Assembly (NCBI GenBank): GCA_963693365.1
Contig: CAVNZM010000003.1
Location: 13,330,001-13,394,000, forward strand
DNA length: 64,000 bases
Direction of reading: 5' to 3'
Origin: Amoebidium appalachense
Lineage: Eukaryota; Ichthyosporea
Shown one piece after another: positions 43,314-56,296 of this stretch (its first letter is position 1; each line of letters begins with the position of its first letter). The translations under genes were made by a program, and so were the position numbers. The notes below the pieces were generated by a model. It worked only from the letters and a program-made list of their open reading frames with translations. It did no database searches and was not told the origin of the DNA.

Positions 43314-43316
<3 letters not shown>
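42650..43316. other. unique 0.65-kb insertion between poly-G tracts
   Basis: In blocks 0 and 2 this intron has only a poly-G run between AAAACTGGGG and the GTGGGCAGGTGACTGTCAC landmark. In block 1 the G run is split by about 650 bp. The first 120 bp distantly resemble the block sequence near 47,110-47,225. The rest (about 42,780-43,312) matches nothing else here and contains an uninterrupted plus-strand frame beginning [18 protein letters not shown] at 43,102. No family recognised. Confidence 0.55.
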
Positions 43317-43347
<31 letters not shown>

Positions 43348-43393
43348 CTAACCTATTGGTGGGCAGGTGACTGTCACATGACAGTACAGGGCG

Positions 43394-43396
<3 letters not shown>

Positions 43397-43461
<65 letters not shown>

Positions 43462-43540
43462 TGCGCGCGTGTGTGTGCGTGTGTGCGCCATGTGTGTGTG
43501 TGCGTGTGTGTGTGCGTGTGTGCGTGTGTGCGTGCGCGTG
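43397..43540. repeat. (GT)n microsatellite, block 1
   Basis: About 29 GT units then GT/GC mixed. Intronic, allelic in position to 5,066-5,280. Confidence 0.9.
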
Positions 43541-43743
43541 CTACTGTTGGTTTATGTGTGGGTGGGTGGGTGGGTGGGTGCCACCAGTCTGTGTGCAAGT
43601 AAAAGTATGACTCTGCATGTGTGGTTCGAATGTGTGGTTCGCGTCTGACAGTGTGGCCCAATGATTGTTCGTGGCAGGGTGGGGTAGCGGGCTGCGTGTG
43701 TTGGTACTGTGTGGATGAGAGGGAGCCCCGAGGGGGAGGACAC

Positions 43744-43774
<31 letters not shown>

Positions 43775-43793
43775 TTCAGAAATCATCACTTAC

Positions 43794-44295
43794 ATTGATT
43801 AGGCTCAAATGCCATGATAGGCACAAGCTGCCCTTGCTTGTATGTCTGGCTTGCCCCAGAAACATGGGAGTTTGACAAAGTGAGCTTTGCATATTGGTTG
43901 TTAGGGTCCTTCACGTAGAGGGTAGCACAATCGTCCGCGAAAGCAATCGAAAACTGATAGTCGCCATCGCACGGAATGATTACTCGGGCCTTAAGAACCG
44001 CACCGTTCCCATTTACACTGTTATCGGTAAACCACCCGTATAGAGTGTAGTTAAGGTAGGTGAAAAGGGGGGGCACGAACAAATTTCCAAGCCCGCTGTA
44101 GTCGAACGTTTCCCAGCTATGTGCGACCGGAGCACTGGAAACGTTGGAAGGGTTGGCTTTGGGGGTATAGCGCCCGCCAACGTATCCGTGGTTAACGTAG
44201 TAAAACGTCTTGGTGATTTTGGAGAGGGCAAGCGATTTTGCGGGTGGGGGCCATGCTCCGGCAGACGTGCATGTGTTGTTGGGGTCGACTGGAAC
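43794..44295 (-). CDS. block 1 PA14 middle exon
   Basis: 502 nt, phases 0 to 1, acceptor GCGACAG and donor AAT|GTAAGT. It encodes most of a PA14 beta-barrel: NYTLYGWFTDNS, ARVIIPCDGDYQFSI, FADDCATLYVKD, YKQGQLVPIM. The adjacent Asp-Asp before Cys corresponds to the metal-binding DD of sugar-binding PA14 lectins. Intact, unlike the block 0 copy. Confidence 0.82.
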
Positions 44296-44531
44296 CTGTC
44301 GCCATTTTGTTTTGATTAGTAAATTATAAATAAACCAAGTAAGGCTAACTTATAATTAGAGGGGCTCCCGACGGTTTTCGTCACAAATCATAAGACGAGT
44401 GCATCATCAAGGTGCCCAAGTCATCGAGTCAACATTGCCCGGACGGGGGAGGGGGGGGAGGGGGGGTGTGTGGGGGGAGAGCAGCCATCCACATTACTCG
44501 AGTCTCGGCGGTGGAGGGGGGGAGGGGGGGG

Positions 44532-44564
<33 letters not shown>

Positions 44565-44569
44565 TCTAC

Positions 44570-44670
44570 CGTTTGCAGGCCGACCATTGGGTAGATTGTG
44601 ATGTGCACTCCCCTTGCGGTGATGTTGCCGGGTGCCGGAACAGGAGTAAGGCAAGTGGTGGGGTTTTGGC
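44570..44670 (-). CDS. block 1 PA14 N-terminal exon
   Basis: 101 nt, phases 1 to 0, acceptor CCCTCAG and donor AACG|GTAGAG. It encodes QNPTTCLTPVPAPGN and GVHITIYPMVG, the strand entering PA14. By phase it joins the PAN exon of block 2 upstream (AAAG + GC), which is the evidence that block 2 and block 1 are read as one transcript. Confidence 0.72.
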
Positions 44671-44749
44671 CTGAGGGAGTAAAGACAATTCAGTGGTGCC
44701 CCAACACTGAATTGAGTATATGTATGTAGCTACCAATAGCAGTTTTTTT

Positions 44750-44763
44750 TTTTTTAAGGGGGG

Positions 44764-44796
<33 letters not shown>

Positions 44797-45010
44797 GAGA
44801 ATCATCCACTTAGAGAATCATCCCGCCCCTCTCGCAAAATCAACGAAACGAAGAGGGGCCACGTGGAGGAGAGATGGCTGGGGCGGAGGGGGGGGGGGGG
44901 GGGGGGGGGGGAGAGGGGAGGGAGGGAGTGGAGGGAGGGGGGAGGGAGGCTCTGCAGGTATCTTATAAAATATTCTTCTTGCGGGGGGGGGGGGGGGGGG
45001 GGGGGGGGAG
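44750..45010. repeat. A-rich and poly-G tracts in the inter-block intron
   Basis: A run about 44,766-44,792, G runs about 44,889-44,910 and 44,982-45,008. Block 3 has the matching series at 59,497-59,735. Confidence 0.85.
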
Positions 45011-45366
45011 AAGGCAGCAAGTGAGACTTCGTTAAATTTTTACAACGGTTGCTGGTATGGCTGTTGAAAATCACAGCCAAGACACACTTAGAGAAAGGTT
45101 ACGCCACATGAAAAGTTGAAACAAATAGATTAAGAAAAAAAGCTGACGTGGGCTGAGTTACTCAGTTAAAGGGGGGGTAGTGAATTCCATTTAAACGGAA
45201 AACGAAAAAGGGGGGGGGGGGGGGGGGGTAGAATGTGTCTGAGTGCAAAGTACGCTTTACTGATGGAGCATAGGTACTATACTGATTTACGCATGGTCGC
45301 ACAACGAGGGTGAATCGTCAGTGGGGGGGGGGGGGGGGAGGGGGGTGATGGCCTGAAGTGACGTAC

Positions 45367-45576
45367 CTTTGGCCCATGTGATTGTGCGGTGGCCGCTGTA
45401 GGTAAGGGTGGGGCAAGAGCCATGGAGGTTGCAGCTTGCCCATTCGCTAAAAAAGGAAATAAATTTGCAGTCGGCTCTAGCGTTACATGCAGCGATACAG
45501 GCATCGGCAGTGGTGGTGTTGACGGTTGCAAGTTTGTCGGAGGTGCAATAGTAGTTGGTGGGCGGAGGCCAGAGCA
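45367..45576 (-). CDS. block 2 PAN/apple exon 2
   Basis: 210 nt, phases 1 to 1, same borders as 25,479-25,688. The main visible change is Asn to Lys in the DCKFISF stretch. It splices by phase to the PA14 N-terminal exon of block 1. Confidence 0.75.
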
Positions 45577-46006
45577 CTGTTAAGGAAAAGAAATTTTCAA
45601 TGAGAAATTTTGGATAATCATGGTGAAAAAAGGAAAAGGTATGATAAAAGGTTATGAAAGGGGTTCAGGTTGCAGATGCATTGAGAAGAACAAGGAAATG
45701 AGTTGATGAAAAGGGCTTGTAACTGCAACAAGGAAGAAAATGAACAGGGTTAATAAGTATGCAAGGGAAAGGGATGGTAACCAGAGATCATGTGATGAGG
45801 TGATTAGACTTTACGGGGGCCCTAACTGCATTAGTCCTTGAAAAATGAAAATGAGTTTTAGATGTTTGGCATTTACAAAAGCCCACTTGTGCCACCACCT
45901 CCTCCTCATACACACAGGCACTCAAGCAAGCACGAACGCACGCATGCATACACACACGCAAGAACACACACATACACACACACACAGAGAGAGAGATAGA
46001 GCAGAG

Positions 46007-46066
<60 letters not shown>

Positions 46067-46340
46067 TTTTATATTTTTAAACATTATAATGGCCTAGGCT
46101 GATTGGCTTACCTGGAGACGGGACCTCGACGCGGCCTGGGTGTGTCGTTGCACGATAGGATTGTTGAAGGATTTAATGTATGAGTACCCACACAATAGTG
46201 ATGATACCAACGAAAACTAATGCCCTGAAACTCAGAATACACCTTCTATTATATCTTTCGTTGTTTCTTTCTTTCCCCCCCTTTTTTCTTTTTTCCTTCT
46301 TTCGTTCTGTTCTCTCTTTGTTTTTTTTTGCCTTATTTTT

Positions 46341-46380
<40 letters not shown>

Positions 46381-46674
46381 TGGTGGTGGTGGTGGGGGGA
46401 GGGGGGGTGGGTTCCGAGCAAGTTCAAAAGAAAACCTGTTTTGCTCATGAGCTTAACATGTACGACCTGAACGTCCGTGTGTTTCCCCCAAACGCACCAA
46501 AACCAATCACACAAATCAAGTGTAGGTGGGGACGGTCTTGGCAGCTCTGAGTCAGCCAAGGTGTATCAAAACCAACATTTTTAGGAGACTGCATTAATGC
46601 TCCAACCTCTGCCTTCACCATACTGTTTTTAGGATCAAGTTGGGTATGAAGCTGGGGCTAAGTGTGGGGTAATA

Positions 46675-46707
<33 letters not shown>

Positions 46708-46979
46708 TGTTTGTGTGCTAATTTGTGTTTAAGTGTCTCTGTTCGCACTCCCGGGGTTCGCGCCTGTGTGTGTATGTGTGTGTGTGCGTGTTTTTGCGTG
46801 TACGCACATGAGTGCCCAGTGGGAGGGTGGGAGGGAGGGAGGGAGGGGGGGGGGGGGGGGGGGGGTAGTAAAATGTATACCAAAACATACAACACGCGAG
46901 TCACAACAAACACAGTCATAGATATGGACAAGTGTTTTTTGTTTTTTTTGTTTTTTTTGTTTTTTTTGTTTTTTTTTTG

Positions 46980-47018
<39 letters not shown>

Positions 47019-47062
47019 CTGAGGGACGGTAGCATGTATTATGCTCGAACATTGCAGAGTAT

Positions 47063-47099
<37 letters not shown>

Positions 47100-47377
47100 A
47101 GGGGGTGAATGTTTTACAGATTACGAAGAACACATTCACGACGAACAACACAATGCAGGGTTTTGCATAACATTTTTGGCACAGCTTGAAGAATTTGCAT
47201 CATAAGTCGAGCCCATCCTAGAGGGGAGAGCGCCGGAGGGGGGGGGAGGGGGGGGGGGGGGGGGGGGAAGGGGAAGGACACAGGTCTCGCATAGACCGAG
47301 CCTAGCAGGAACACACGGTGCCGCTAATTTGAAATTTAAAATTTAAAATTTGGGTCACACGTTCACGGGCCACATAC

Positions 47378-47608
47378 TCATCTGGTACTGATCGAATCCA
47401 GTGTTGTTCATGGTGACGTCACAAAGGAAGCTCAGGATACAGTTTTTGGTGGTCGCATTCCAGGCGTAGTAGCGACAGCCCGCACTGTCTTGGCAGGCAA
47501 CCGAACAGTTCTCTACGTGCGATTTTGTCCCGGACTGGGAAAGAGTGTTGTTTCCGAGTCCCGGGATGGTTGTGGCGCAGGTTTTGCCGTTAAACACGAA
47601 GTGGGCGT
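47378..47608 (-). CDS. block 2 PAN/apple exon 1
   Basis: 231 nt, phases 1 to 1, intact; differs from block 1 by a handful of residues (for example HFVFNGKTC, TKSHVENC). Confidence 0.75.
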
Positions 47609-48565
47609 CTGCGTTGCGTTGCATGCGAGGGCAACACAATATGTTAGCATGGTGGCGCACTGTTTTTTTGGTGCGGGAAGAGCAAAACTGTATCGATGAC
47701 TGGTACCTACCGTGCCTCGGCGCGTGCATATGCAATAGACACAATCTTAACATGGGGCCCAAGAGATTTTTCACACAAAGTGGATCGTCACTAAACCTTT
47801 AGTTTAAGTTCTGCACTGTACAATGTGATTGGACAATGTGATTGTTGTGTCTGTACAAGGCTTCGGGATTGATAACCCGCCCACCCCAACAATAATCAGC
47901 GAGAGAGGAGAGGAGCCTCGGGGTTTGAAATGTCCTATACAGGCCTGCTTGGCCCGGGCACCCATGCATCCATATGAGCGTCAATAAAAAAAGGCCTTTT
48001 AGAGGTAACCCCGACTTATTCCGACTAAAAGGGATCTTCCCCACCAATCGGCCTTTGTCCCCCCCCCCCCCCCCCCCCCCCCCAACCCCCCAAATAAAAA
48101 AACCAGTGTCCTGCAATCATATAAGTCTTCAACTTTGTTTCGTTAATCTGAGTAAAGAAAATTCCTAAGTCGAGCACCCCTCCCCCCCCGCCACATTGCT
48201 GGGTAAAGTATTAGCCCCCTCCCCCCTTAAAATTCAGCCCCCCCCCCCGAACCCCTGCAATCATCCCCCCCCCCCCCCCCTGGCCCCCCTCTCCCCCCTC
48301 TCCCCCAGCCGAACCGCCCTCCTCCCATTCCCCTCCAGGCACACCAGCACAAATGTATCGGCCTCCCCGCATTCTACTCCCCATACATGATCACAAAAAC
48401 AACACCACCTTCACACACTCACATGCCACACGCAAATTAATTTTACACAATCCAATCCTGGAACCTTTTATCGTGGCACAGATATCCATTTCCACCTAGC
48501 CCCCCCCCCCCCCCCCCCCCCCCCCTCCGGTTTCCACTGCAACATTAGGCAGGGAGAAGGCCTAC

Positions 48566-48713
48566 CTGTGGAGTTAAAGTTCCGGAAAACAGAGTTGCGG
48601 TAGGGCCCACCAGCCTTCTGGGTCAGGTTTCCCGCGGCTGGCACGAAGCAGTCGCCCTCTGGGGCTTTTCCGTAGGATCCAAACGTGCGGCTGCAAAAGC
48701 AGTCATAGCCCAG
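48566..48713 (-). CDS. block 2 WSC domain 3, second half
   Basis: 148 nt, phases 0 to 1, open (GYDCFCSRTFGSYG, YRNSVFRNFNST). The acceptor is the end of a (CA)n run of about 68 bp. It shows what the frameshifted block 1 copy should read. Confidence 0.78.
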
Positions 48714-48788
<75 letters not shown>

Positions 48789-49025
48789 ACATGCGTGTGG
48801 GCAGGTGTATGTCCCTGTCAAGCTGGGTGATACCATGTAAGTGTAGATGTGCTTTATCAGTCACTTGTCTGCTTTTTGGGTTGGGAAAGGGGGAGGGGGG
48901 GAGGGGGGATGGGGGATGGGGGGGGGGGGGGTGGGGAGAGGGACCCCGCGGGCTGATCATTTGCATGTTTGTGTCAGCAATAAGGGTCGATTGGGGGCGG
49001 GGGGGGGGGGGGGGGGAGACAGACT

Positions 49026-49086
<61 letters not shown>

Positions 49087-49087
49087 A

Positions 49088-49121
<34 letters not shown>

Positions 49122-49319
49122 ACTCTATTTCAAAGTTTCTTTTTTTTTTTGTTTTTTTTTTTCCCCATAACAAAATTCAGATTTATGAGTTGTAACCATG
49201 TGATGCGTGCACTGGTACTCAAGTCTCTTCGGGAATGTACATGCCCAAGGGGCAAAAGGAAGGAAGGAGTACCACACACACAGCTCTAGTCTGCCGGAAA
49301 AAAAATCGGTGGGGCCGCG

Positions 49320-49351
<32 letters not shown>

Positions 49352-49361
49352 AGATGCTCAC

Positions 49362-49522
49362 ATTGAGGCCAAAGAAATTATAGTCCTTGCAAAGGACTGA
49401 GCACATTTCGATTGTTAAAACGTTGTGGATGTTGGCTGGAACTGAAGTTGGATCAATGCCCAAATCACGGAATAAAGCATCATGATAACAGCCGAGATAT
49501 TCAAATGCAGCCCCATCAGTTG
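49362..49522 (-). CDS. block 2 WSC domain 3, first half
   Basis: 161 nt, phases 1 to 0 (EYLGCYHDALFRDLG, CSVLCKDYNFFGLN). The pair of in-frame acceptors is conserved. Confidence 0.76.
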
Positions 49523-50142
49523 CTGTGAGAGTTGCTGTGATAGTAGGAATTCGGTCAATATTTTACGAGTAAACATGACATATAATTCATCTTACACATG
49601 GTGCAGGGCACAGCCGTCGAGTCAGGCTGCCACACGGCCAAACTTTATAATTTAAAATATTATAAACTTAATAATTAGTAGATCCGGTCGGCAATGAGAA
49701 TGATACTATCATCCATCACATTTTGCATACACAATCATATGATACACAAACACGCAAAACTTGCTCGCGCATTGTATATAGGCACAGGCAAAGGCACAAA
49801 GCGCAAGCAGGCAGACACAAAAATGTTCCCCGCTTCGGAAGTGGCACTGTCAGCACACACCGTTGGCAAATCTAACCGTCACACCATTATGATGATGATG
49901 ATGGCACACACTGTCACACACACATACACACACACACACGCACACGCACACACACGCACACGCACACGCACGCGCACGCGCACGCCACCCCCCCACCCCC
50001 CCACCCACCCCCACACCCACACACACACGCAAACACACAGAGTACACACACAAGCACACAGAGCACACACCGTGACATCCACTTACAACTGCAGCACTAA
50101 GTCTTCCTTTTCTTCTTCTTCTTTTGCTTGAGTGTTACTTAC

Positions 50143-50415
50143 TTGCCATCAGGGTAGGCTCGTCAGGGTAAACCGCAAAAACGTCATTTGCCCAATCGCC
50201 ACCGCACGTACGACCATTGCACCCATAATTGCAGGTTCCCGACCCATATCTTCCAAAAAAATTCCCACACCAGCAATCTCCCCACTGCAAGCCGAAAAAC
50301 TTGAATCCGGCCGCTTTGCACTGACTTGAGCACGTGTTTCGAGATACCGTGCGATTCGCTAAGTGTGGGAGATCACGGGCGGCTCCAGAGTCATTGTAGC
50401 ACCCCAGGTGTGTGG
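50143..50415 (-). CDS. block 2 WSC domain 2
   Basis: 273 nt, phases 1 to 1, intact canonical WSC (GCYNDSGAARDLPHLAN, CWCGNFFGRYG, TCGGDWANDVFAVY). Confidence 0.85.
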
Positions 50416-50760
50416 CTGCAAAGGCAAACCAAAAAAGAGGGAAATAAAAGAAATAAAAAATCAATAAGCGTTCTGCCACCAAGGCGAAGTCCGGGGAGGA
50501 GAGGGGTGGGGGTGGGGGGGGGGGGGGGGATGAGGCATGATAAAGGGTTTATAGTGAGTGAGTGTGTGTGTGTGTGTGTGTGCGTGCGTGCGTGCACACG
50601 CATTTGCGAGCACCCGCCAGTAACAGTCACTGCGCGGTACCAGTCGCCCGATGCTGGTTTCCACTGCTCCCAATTCTCCCATCCCGGAACCGCCGGGACC
50701 CGTCCTCGAAATGGTTGAAACAAAAACTAGATGTCACCTGTAACAGTACCGCAGCTACAG

Positions 50761-51125
50761 GGGTAGGCTAGGTTCAAGATTTTCTGAATTTACGATTCTA
50801 GCGCTAGAAATTTTAGAAAATTAAGATTCTAGTGGGCTAGCCCCAGAAGTTTCCTTTCCCTATAGTGGGCTAAGAGGGTCTGGAAATACGATTCCAGCTG
50901 GCCAGAGCCCAAATTCACATCATCTGAATTCGCGGGTAGGCCACGGTTTAAGATTTTCGGAATTTTGAATTCTAGAGCTAGAAATTTTGGAAAAAAGAAC
51001 ATATATGAAAATTATCACCGATTTTTCCTTTTCCTAGAGTGAGCACTAGGGGGGTCTGGAAATAAGATTCTAGCTGGCTCAGAGTATTAGAGCCAAAATC
51101 CACATCATCTGAATCCGGCCTACCC
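50761..51125. repeat. 370-bp-type intronic repeat, block 2 copy
   Basis: 365 bp with the same GGGTAGGC/GCCTACCC ends and bipartite structure as 31,312-31,681. Differences are few, mainly a short deletion (GAAAAAAGAAC for GAAAAGATGAAGAAC). Confidence 0.6.
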
Positions 51126-51419
51126 ATGTATCAAATAATGCCGCCATGCGGCCGCTCAATGACCACCTGAGTAGGCCAAATCTCTAGAAGGACAAAATTG
51201 AAAAATGAGTTTGAAGGTTCAGAAGATAATGCGAAGTACTTCGCGTGTGTGTCACAGTGTTCTAATAGTATATGGGCAAGAAGGGAAACAATGTGATGCA
51301 TGCACTGCCACCCAGGAATCTATAGGTTCAGAAGGCCAAAAACAATGAATCTTTTTTTTTTTAAAAAAAGATCTTGATTCAAAATACGAGAAAACACCAT
51401 GAAACAAGGAAACACCTAC

Positions 51420-51561
51420 ATCCATAGTGACGGTAGACAGAGTTGCGATTTGTTCCTCCTCCCGGCTGGCTGCTGTTTCCGGCCGCGGTTTTGTTGCATT
51501 CGCCTGCGGCAGCCGAGCCGTAGGCACCATATGCATTGCCACAGTAGCAATTGCTGGCGGC
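51420..51561 (-). CDS. block 2 WSC domain 1, second half
   Basis: 142 nt, phases 0 to 1; coding sequence identical to block 1 as far as I can compare, with the same loss of the C-x-CGG cysteines. Confidence 0.75.
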
Positions 51562-51677
51562 CTGCGGGTTGGGGCATAGATAAATAGTTGCATACACAGC
51601 ATACACATAGCATACACACCATGAAGACACGCAAGCTTAACACAACACACACACACGTGTGCACACACACTCCTGCA

Positions 51678-51709
<32 letters not shown>

Positions 51710-51984
51710 TTTCCTTCCACACAAGAGCATCTACTCACGAGGTTCCATCATTTCTTCTTTAACAACCACCTTTTTCGCAAAGGCGGGTCCGACAACGTAG
51801 GAGCTGGTGGGGAAAATCAATGGAAGTGTGCGCGTGCGCGTACGTGTGTGTGTAGGGGGGGTTAGTGAAACTACAAACAAAAATGAGCCCCGGCGCTGTT
51901 TTTTTTTTTTTTTTTTTTTTTTCCTGCCACAACACAGAAGGACACAACAAGTGACTCGGTCATGACATGTCAGTTGAACCGTAC

Positions 51985-52124
51985 CTGGATTGCAAAGAAA
52001 GTGTAGTTGCGGCATGCGATGGAGCATGTCTGCGCCGTCAACGTGTTGTCGTTGTTGATCGCCAAAACGGGCAGGTCCTCGGTGGTGCCGTTGGTAGCCA
52101 CCCAACAGCCCAGCTGATAAGGCT
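51985..52124 (-). CDS. block 2 WSC domain 1, first half
   Basis: 140 nt, phases 1 to 0, no difference seen from block 1. Confidence 0.75.
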
Positions 52125-52715
52125 CTGTGTGCCCGACCATATGTTAATAATTTATCGACTTTGAAACACTGTCAGTTTTAGATATACATAATATTAATCA
52201 TGCCGTAACGTCACAAAGAGTTTAATATAAAATTAAAGGCTTAGAAGTCGCTCGGATTTGTTTAACCATGTTTTTATCCTTGGCGATTCCTGGACCACTC
52301 TGACTGGCGTAGTTGCTTGCAAACCAACAGCATGGCACCCCTTTTACCCCCTTCCCAAAGTGTAACAGTTAGTCTGCATTTTTCCCCTCAGTACCCGTTA
52401 AAGTTTGATATTTTGTTACCTTCGCGCCGGGGGGGGGGGGGGGGGAGGGGGGGAGGGAGGGAAGTTTGATATGTTGTTACCTCGCGCCGGGGGGGGGGGG
52501 GGGGGGGGGAGGGGGGGGGGGGGGGGGGGGAGGTGGGGTTTTGTGTCTATGCACTGGGTTATCCTTGCGCCAGCAGACATAATATGCATCTGTTTTACTT
52601 TCCCAGCAGGTACACGAGGACGAAGTATCCTTTTGCCTGTGTACGTGCGTGCGTAGGTGGGACAGGGAGGGAGGAAGACAGGAAGGTGGGGGTGGGGGTG
52701 GGGGTAGGAGGTGGG

Positions 52716-52766
<51 letters not shown>

Positions 52767-52792
52767 GGGGGGAGATAATCTGAACAACTCAC

Positions 52793-52906
52793 CCGTTGAG
52801 ACACATTTGCCCGGAGTTGGGCACTCACAGGTAAAGCTGCCGTACGTGTTTGTGCAGCTGAACTCGGTGGGGCATTTTAATTGGCTCCCAGCGCACTCGT
52901 TCAAGT
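52793..52906 (-). CDS. block 2 EGF domain 4
   Basis: 114 nt, phases 1 to 1; DLNEC-type cbEGF identical to block 1. Next to a G-rich tract (52,718-52,772). Confidence 0.8.
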
Positions 52907-53027
52907 CTGAACACAAAATACACAGAGCTTATGTCAGTAGTGGTTTAAGAGTTGAGCTTATGTCAGTAGTGGTTTAGGAGTTTCAAGTGCTGCCTCCCCC
53001 CCCCTCCCCCCCCCCCCCCCCCCCCCC

Positions 53028-53072
<45 letters not shown>

Positions 53073-53585
53073 ACACACACCCACACACACACACCACATC
53101 ACACACACAACACCCACCACCCACCCACCCACCCAACACACACACACACACACAAGTCTATATTAAGGTCGTAATGTCATGAATTTGAAAATGACGTCAT
53201 CGCATCACGTACCGCAGTGGCTTACGGCCAACCCAGGCCGACAAGCGCACTGATTGGCTATTGCCATATATGGTCAGGAATACCAGATATGGTAAAAATA
53301 CTACTTCACATCTACGTCACTATCGAGAAAGGCCGACATAGTCGTTAATTCAAATCGGGTGACCTGAGTGGTCAGCTGCAGGTAGTAGTTTTTGTCGGAT
53401 CCTATTGGAATGAAACCACAACGAAACTGAGAGTCCCTCGGTTTTGTTTCTCAATCAGTAATTATTATATTCTTTGGCGGTCGCCATAAAAGTCAGACTC
53501 TAAAAGGTTACAATGAGATGAGCTCTTTGCTAATCGGTTAGCAACCAGCCCCATTGAATACCACTGCAGCCATATTGTGACCCCC

Positions 53586-53616
<31 letters not shown>

Positions 53617-53713
53617 ACACACACACGCCAAAAAAAAAAAAAAAAATAAACGCCCTCCTTTCTTTAAACGGTACATGGGCTGAAGACTGAAACCGAGGAT
53701 ACAATGAACTTAC

Positions 53714-53836
53714 CCACACACATGACGCCATTACCAGCAAACCCGTTGTTGCAGGCACACGTGAAGGAGCCAACCGTGTTGGTGCATGTGGCAGACCCAA
53801 TGCAGTTGTGTGTCTGGTTTGTGCACTCGTTGACGT
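53714..53836 (-). CDS. block 2 EGF domain 3
   Basis: 123 nt, phases 1 to 1; DVNEC-type cbEGF, one residue changed (IGSATC for IGPATC). Donor improved to GTAAGT. Confidence 0.84.
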
Positions 53837-54230
53837 CTGTGTGATGTGTAGAGGTGTGTGTGTGTGTGTGTGTGTGCGTGCATGCGTGCGTGTGTGCGTG
53901 CGTGCGTGCGTGTGTGGAGAAGAGGGGGGGGGGGGGGGGTTGACATTTTTGCGGTTAGTTTGCGGGTGTGGGTTACGGTGTGGGTAACTGGGTGTCCGTT
54001 CATGTTGCATGAGGTAGGGAGGTGTGGATGGTTGTGTGGGTTATGGGTGTAGTGTGCAGGTACGTAGGTTTGTGTATATTGTGGCAGTGGCGGTGACTGG
54101 AGGGGGAGGGCATTACTTGTGACTTGTGTTTTGTGTGTTGTCTCACTTGCTGTGTGCAGATGCTACTTGTCCCTCACTTGCATGTGTGCAGATGCTAGAG
54201 ACTCAAAGGGAGGAGGGAGGGCGGGGGGAA

Positions 54231-54263
<33 letters not shown>

Positions 54264-54420
54264 AGTCTCCCCCAAAATGCCCTACATGGAAAATATCCAA
54301 TTGCTATAAAGAAGATTACACCTTTTGTAGGTTAAGTCGATCATTGAAGATAATGTAATCAATGATTTCATGCTGCAAACATAATCCTTGAGGGTATCTT
54401 TCAGGAAACACGAATAATAC

Positions 54421-54655
<235 letters not shown>

Positions 54656-54832
54656 TGTGGGGGGTGAACGTCATAAATAAGTGTAATCACAGTACCTCCG
54701 GGTTTTGTGCGGTGGGGGGGGGGGGGGGGGAGGGGAGGGGAGGGAGGGGGGGTGGAATTCAGTTGATCGGAAAGGAAAGAGGGCGAGCGGAGGGGAAGGG
54801 AAAAGAAAGGAGGGGGGAGCCTCGGGAGGGTG

Positions 54833-54866
<34 letters not shown>

Positions 54867-55082
54867 CGCATACTCGAGGGAGACAGAAAGAGCAACATTC
54901 GAGTGCGAGATGAGACATGAGCAGAGCATGAGATAAGCAGAGCAGAGAGAGGGGGGGGGGGGTTTGAAGCGGAACACGGTACGAAGTACGCATACACGAC
55001 GAGAAGCATGGTGCAGGACACATGCAAAGGGGGGGGAGGGAGAGAGGGGGGGGGGGGGGGGGGGGGTCACACCCGCACTCAC

Positions 55083-55661
55083 CCATAGGTGTGCCGACCC
55101 ATGTAGTGCAATACTGCCCCGTCCATCCGGTCGTGCACGTACACTGCCCCTGGCTACACGTCCCTCCGTTCGAACACCCAACCCCACACTCACCCACGGG
55201 ATCTACACATGTGCCGTTATCGCAAGTTTGCGAAACGTTGCATGCTTTACACCTTTCAGTAATGCAGAAGTCTCTCAACGTAGGGCCCGTTGGTTGTGTT
55301 GCGTTGGGGTCGAAGAGCATCGCGTCCAGCGCGCATTGTTTTGCAACACCGTCTACCAGTGCGCTAGGAACTCCTGTGCAAGCCGAACCGGCATCCGTCT
55401 TGCACTTATCAATAAATTGTTGGTTGGGGTAGAGCGAATAGTCCGCGGTATAGTTTTCGGGGATGGGTGGGGGTTGGACCGGTGTGACAGTGGGAACGTT
55501 TATTAATATAGTCGAAACGGCTTCGCTTATGGGTATGATTTGGTTGCCGCGGGGATCTTCAGTATTCGGTGTTTGTGAAGCAAATCCTGGAAGGCGCGTG
55601 CAGTTGGCTGAAAGGGGAGTGATGACGCTTGGATCTCCGAGCCACAACACTTGACCATTGG

Positions 55662-55665
<4 letters not shown>
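55083..55665 (-). CDS. block 2 C8-like region and EGF domain 1
   Basis: 583 nt, phases 0 to 1. Open frame with the same Cys pattern as block 1. Upstream acceptor in (CA)n. Confidence 0.78.
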
Positions 55666-55694
<29 letters not shown>

Positions 55695-55738
55695 GAAGTG
55701 TGTGGGTGTCACAGTGTCTCACATTGTGTGTGGGGTGT

Positions 55739-55752
<14 letters not shown>

Positions 55753-55794
<42 letters not shown>

Positions 55795-55810
55795 GGAGGG
55801 GGGGGGGGAG
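55753..55810. repeat. poly-G tract, block 2
   Basis: About 41 G, then GA-interrupted G to 55,809; same intron position as 36,295-36,350. Confidence 0.9.
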
Positions 55811-55986
55811 CCGCGCGTAACTGTTAGTGGGAAGCAAGAGGAAGATGGAGGGAGAGGATGCCACCCAAGGGGGGGGGGGGGGGGGGGGTATGAGGGACAT
55901 ATGACATGTGAAATATTAAAACCTTGCAGGAGGGAAATATGACATGTGAAATATTAAACGCCTGCAAGCGTTTAATATATACGAGT

Positions 55987-56017
<31 letters not shown>

Positions 56018-56296
56018 GGGGGGGGGGGAAGGGGGGGGGAGGAGGTGGCCGAACACAGTCATGCTGCAGGGAGATGCGATATACTCTTCGTATGGCCATG
56101 GATCATGTGGTGATAAAGGGTGGCAAGCCTTAAGAGCAAACGTTTAGCAGAAAAACGTCGCGTAGCTTTTCTTTCGTTGTTTATTCATTGTTCTTTTTCT
56201 TTTATTTTCTTTCTTTCTTTTTTTTTTTTTCTTTTTTTTTTTTTTGTGTGTGTGTGTGTGTGTGGTGGGGGGGGGGGGGGGGGGGGGGGGGGGGAC

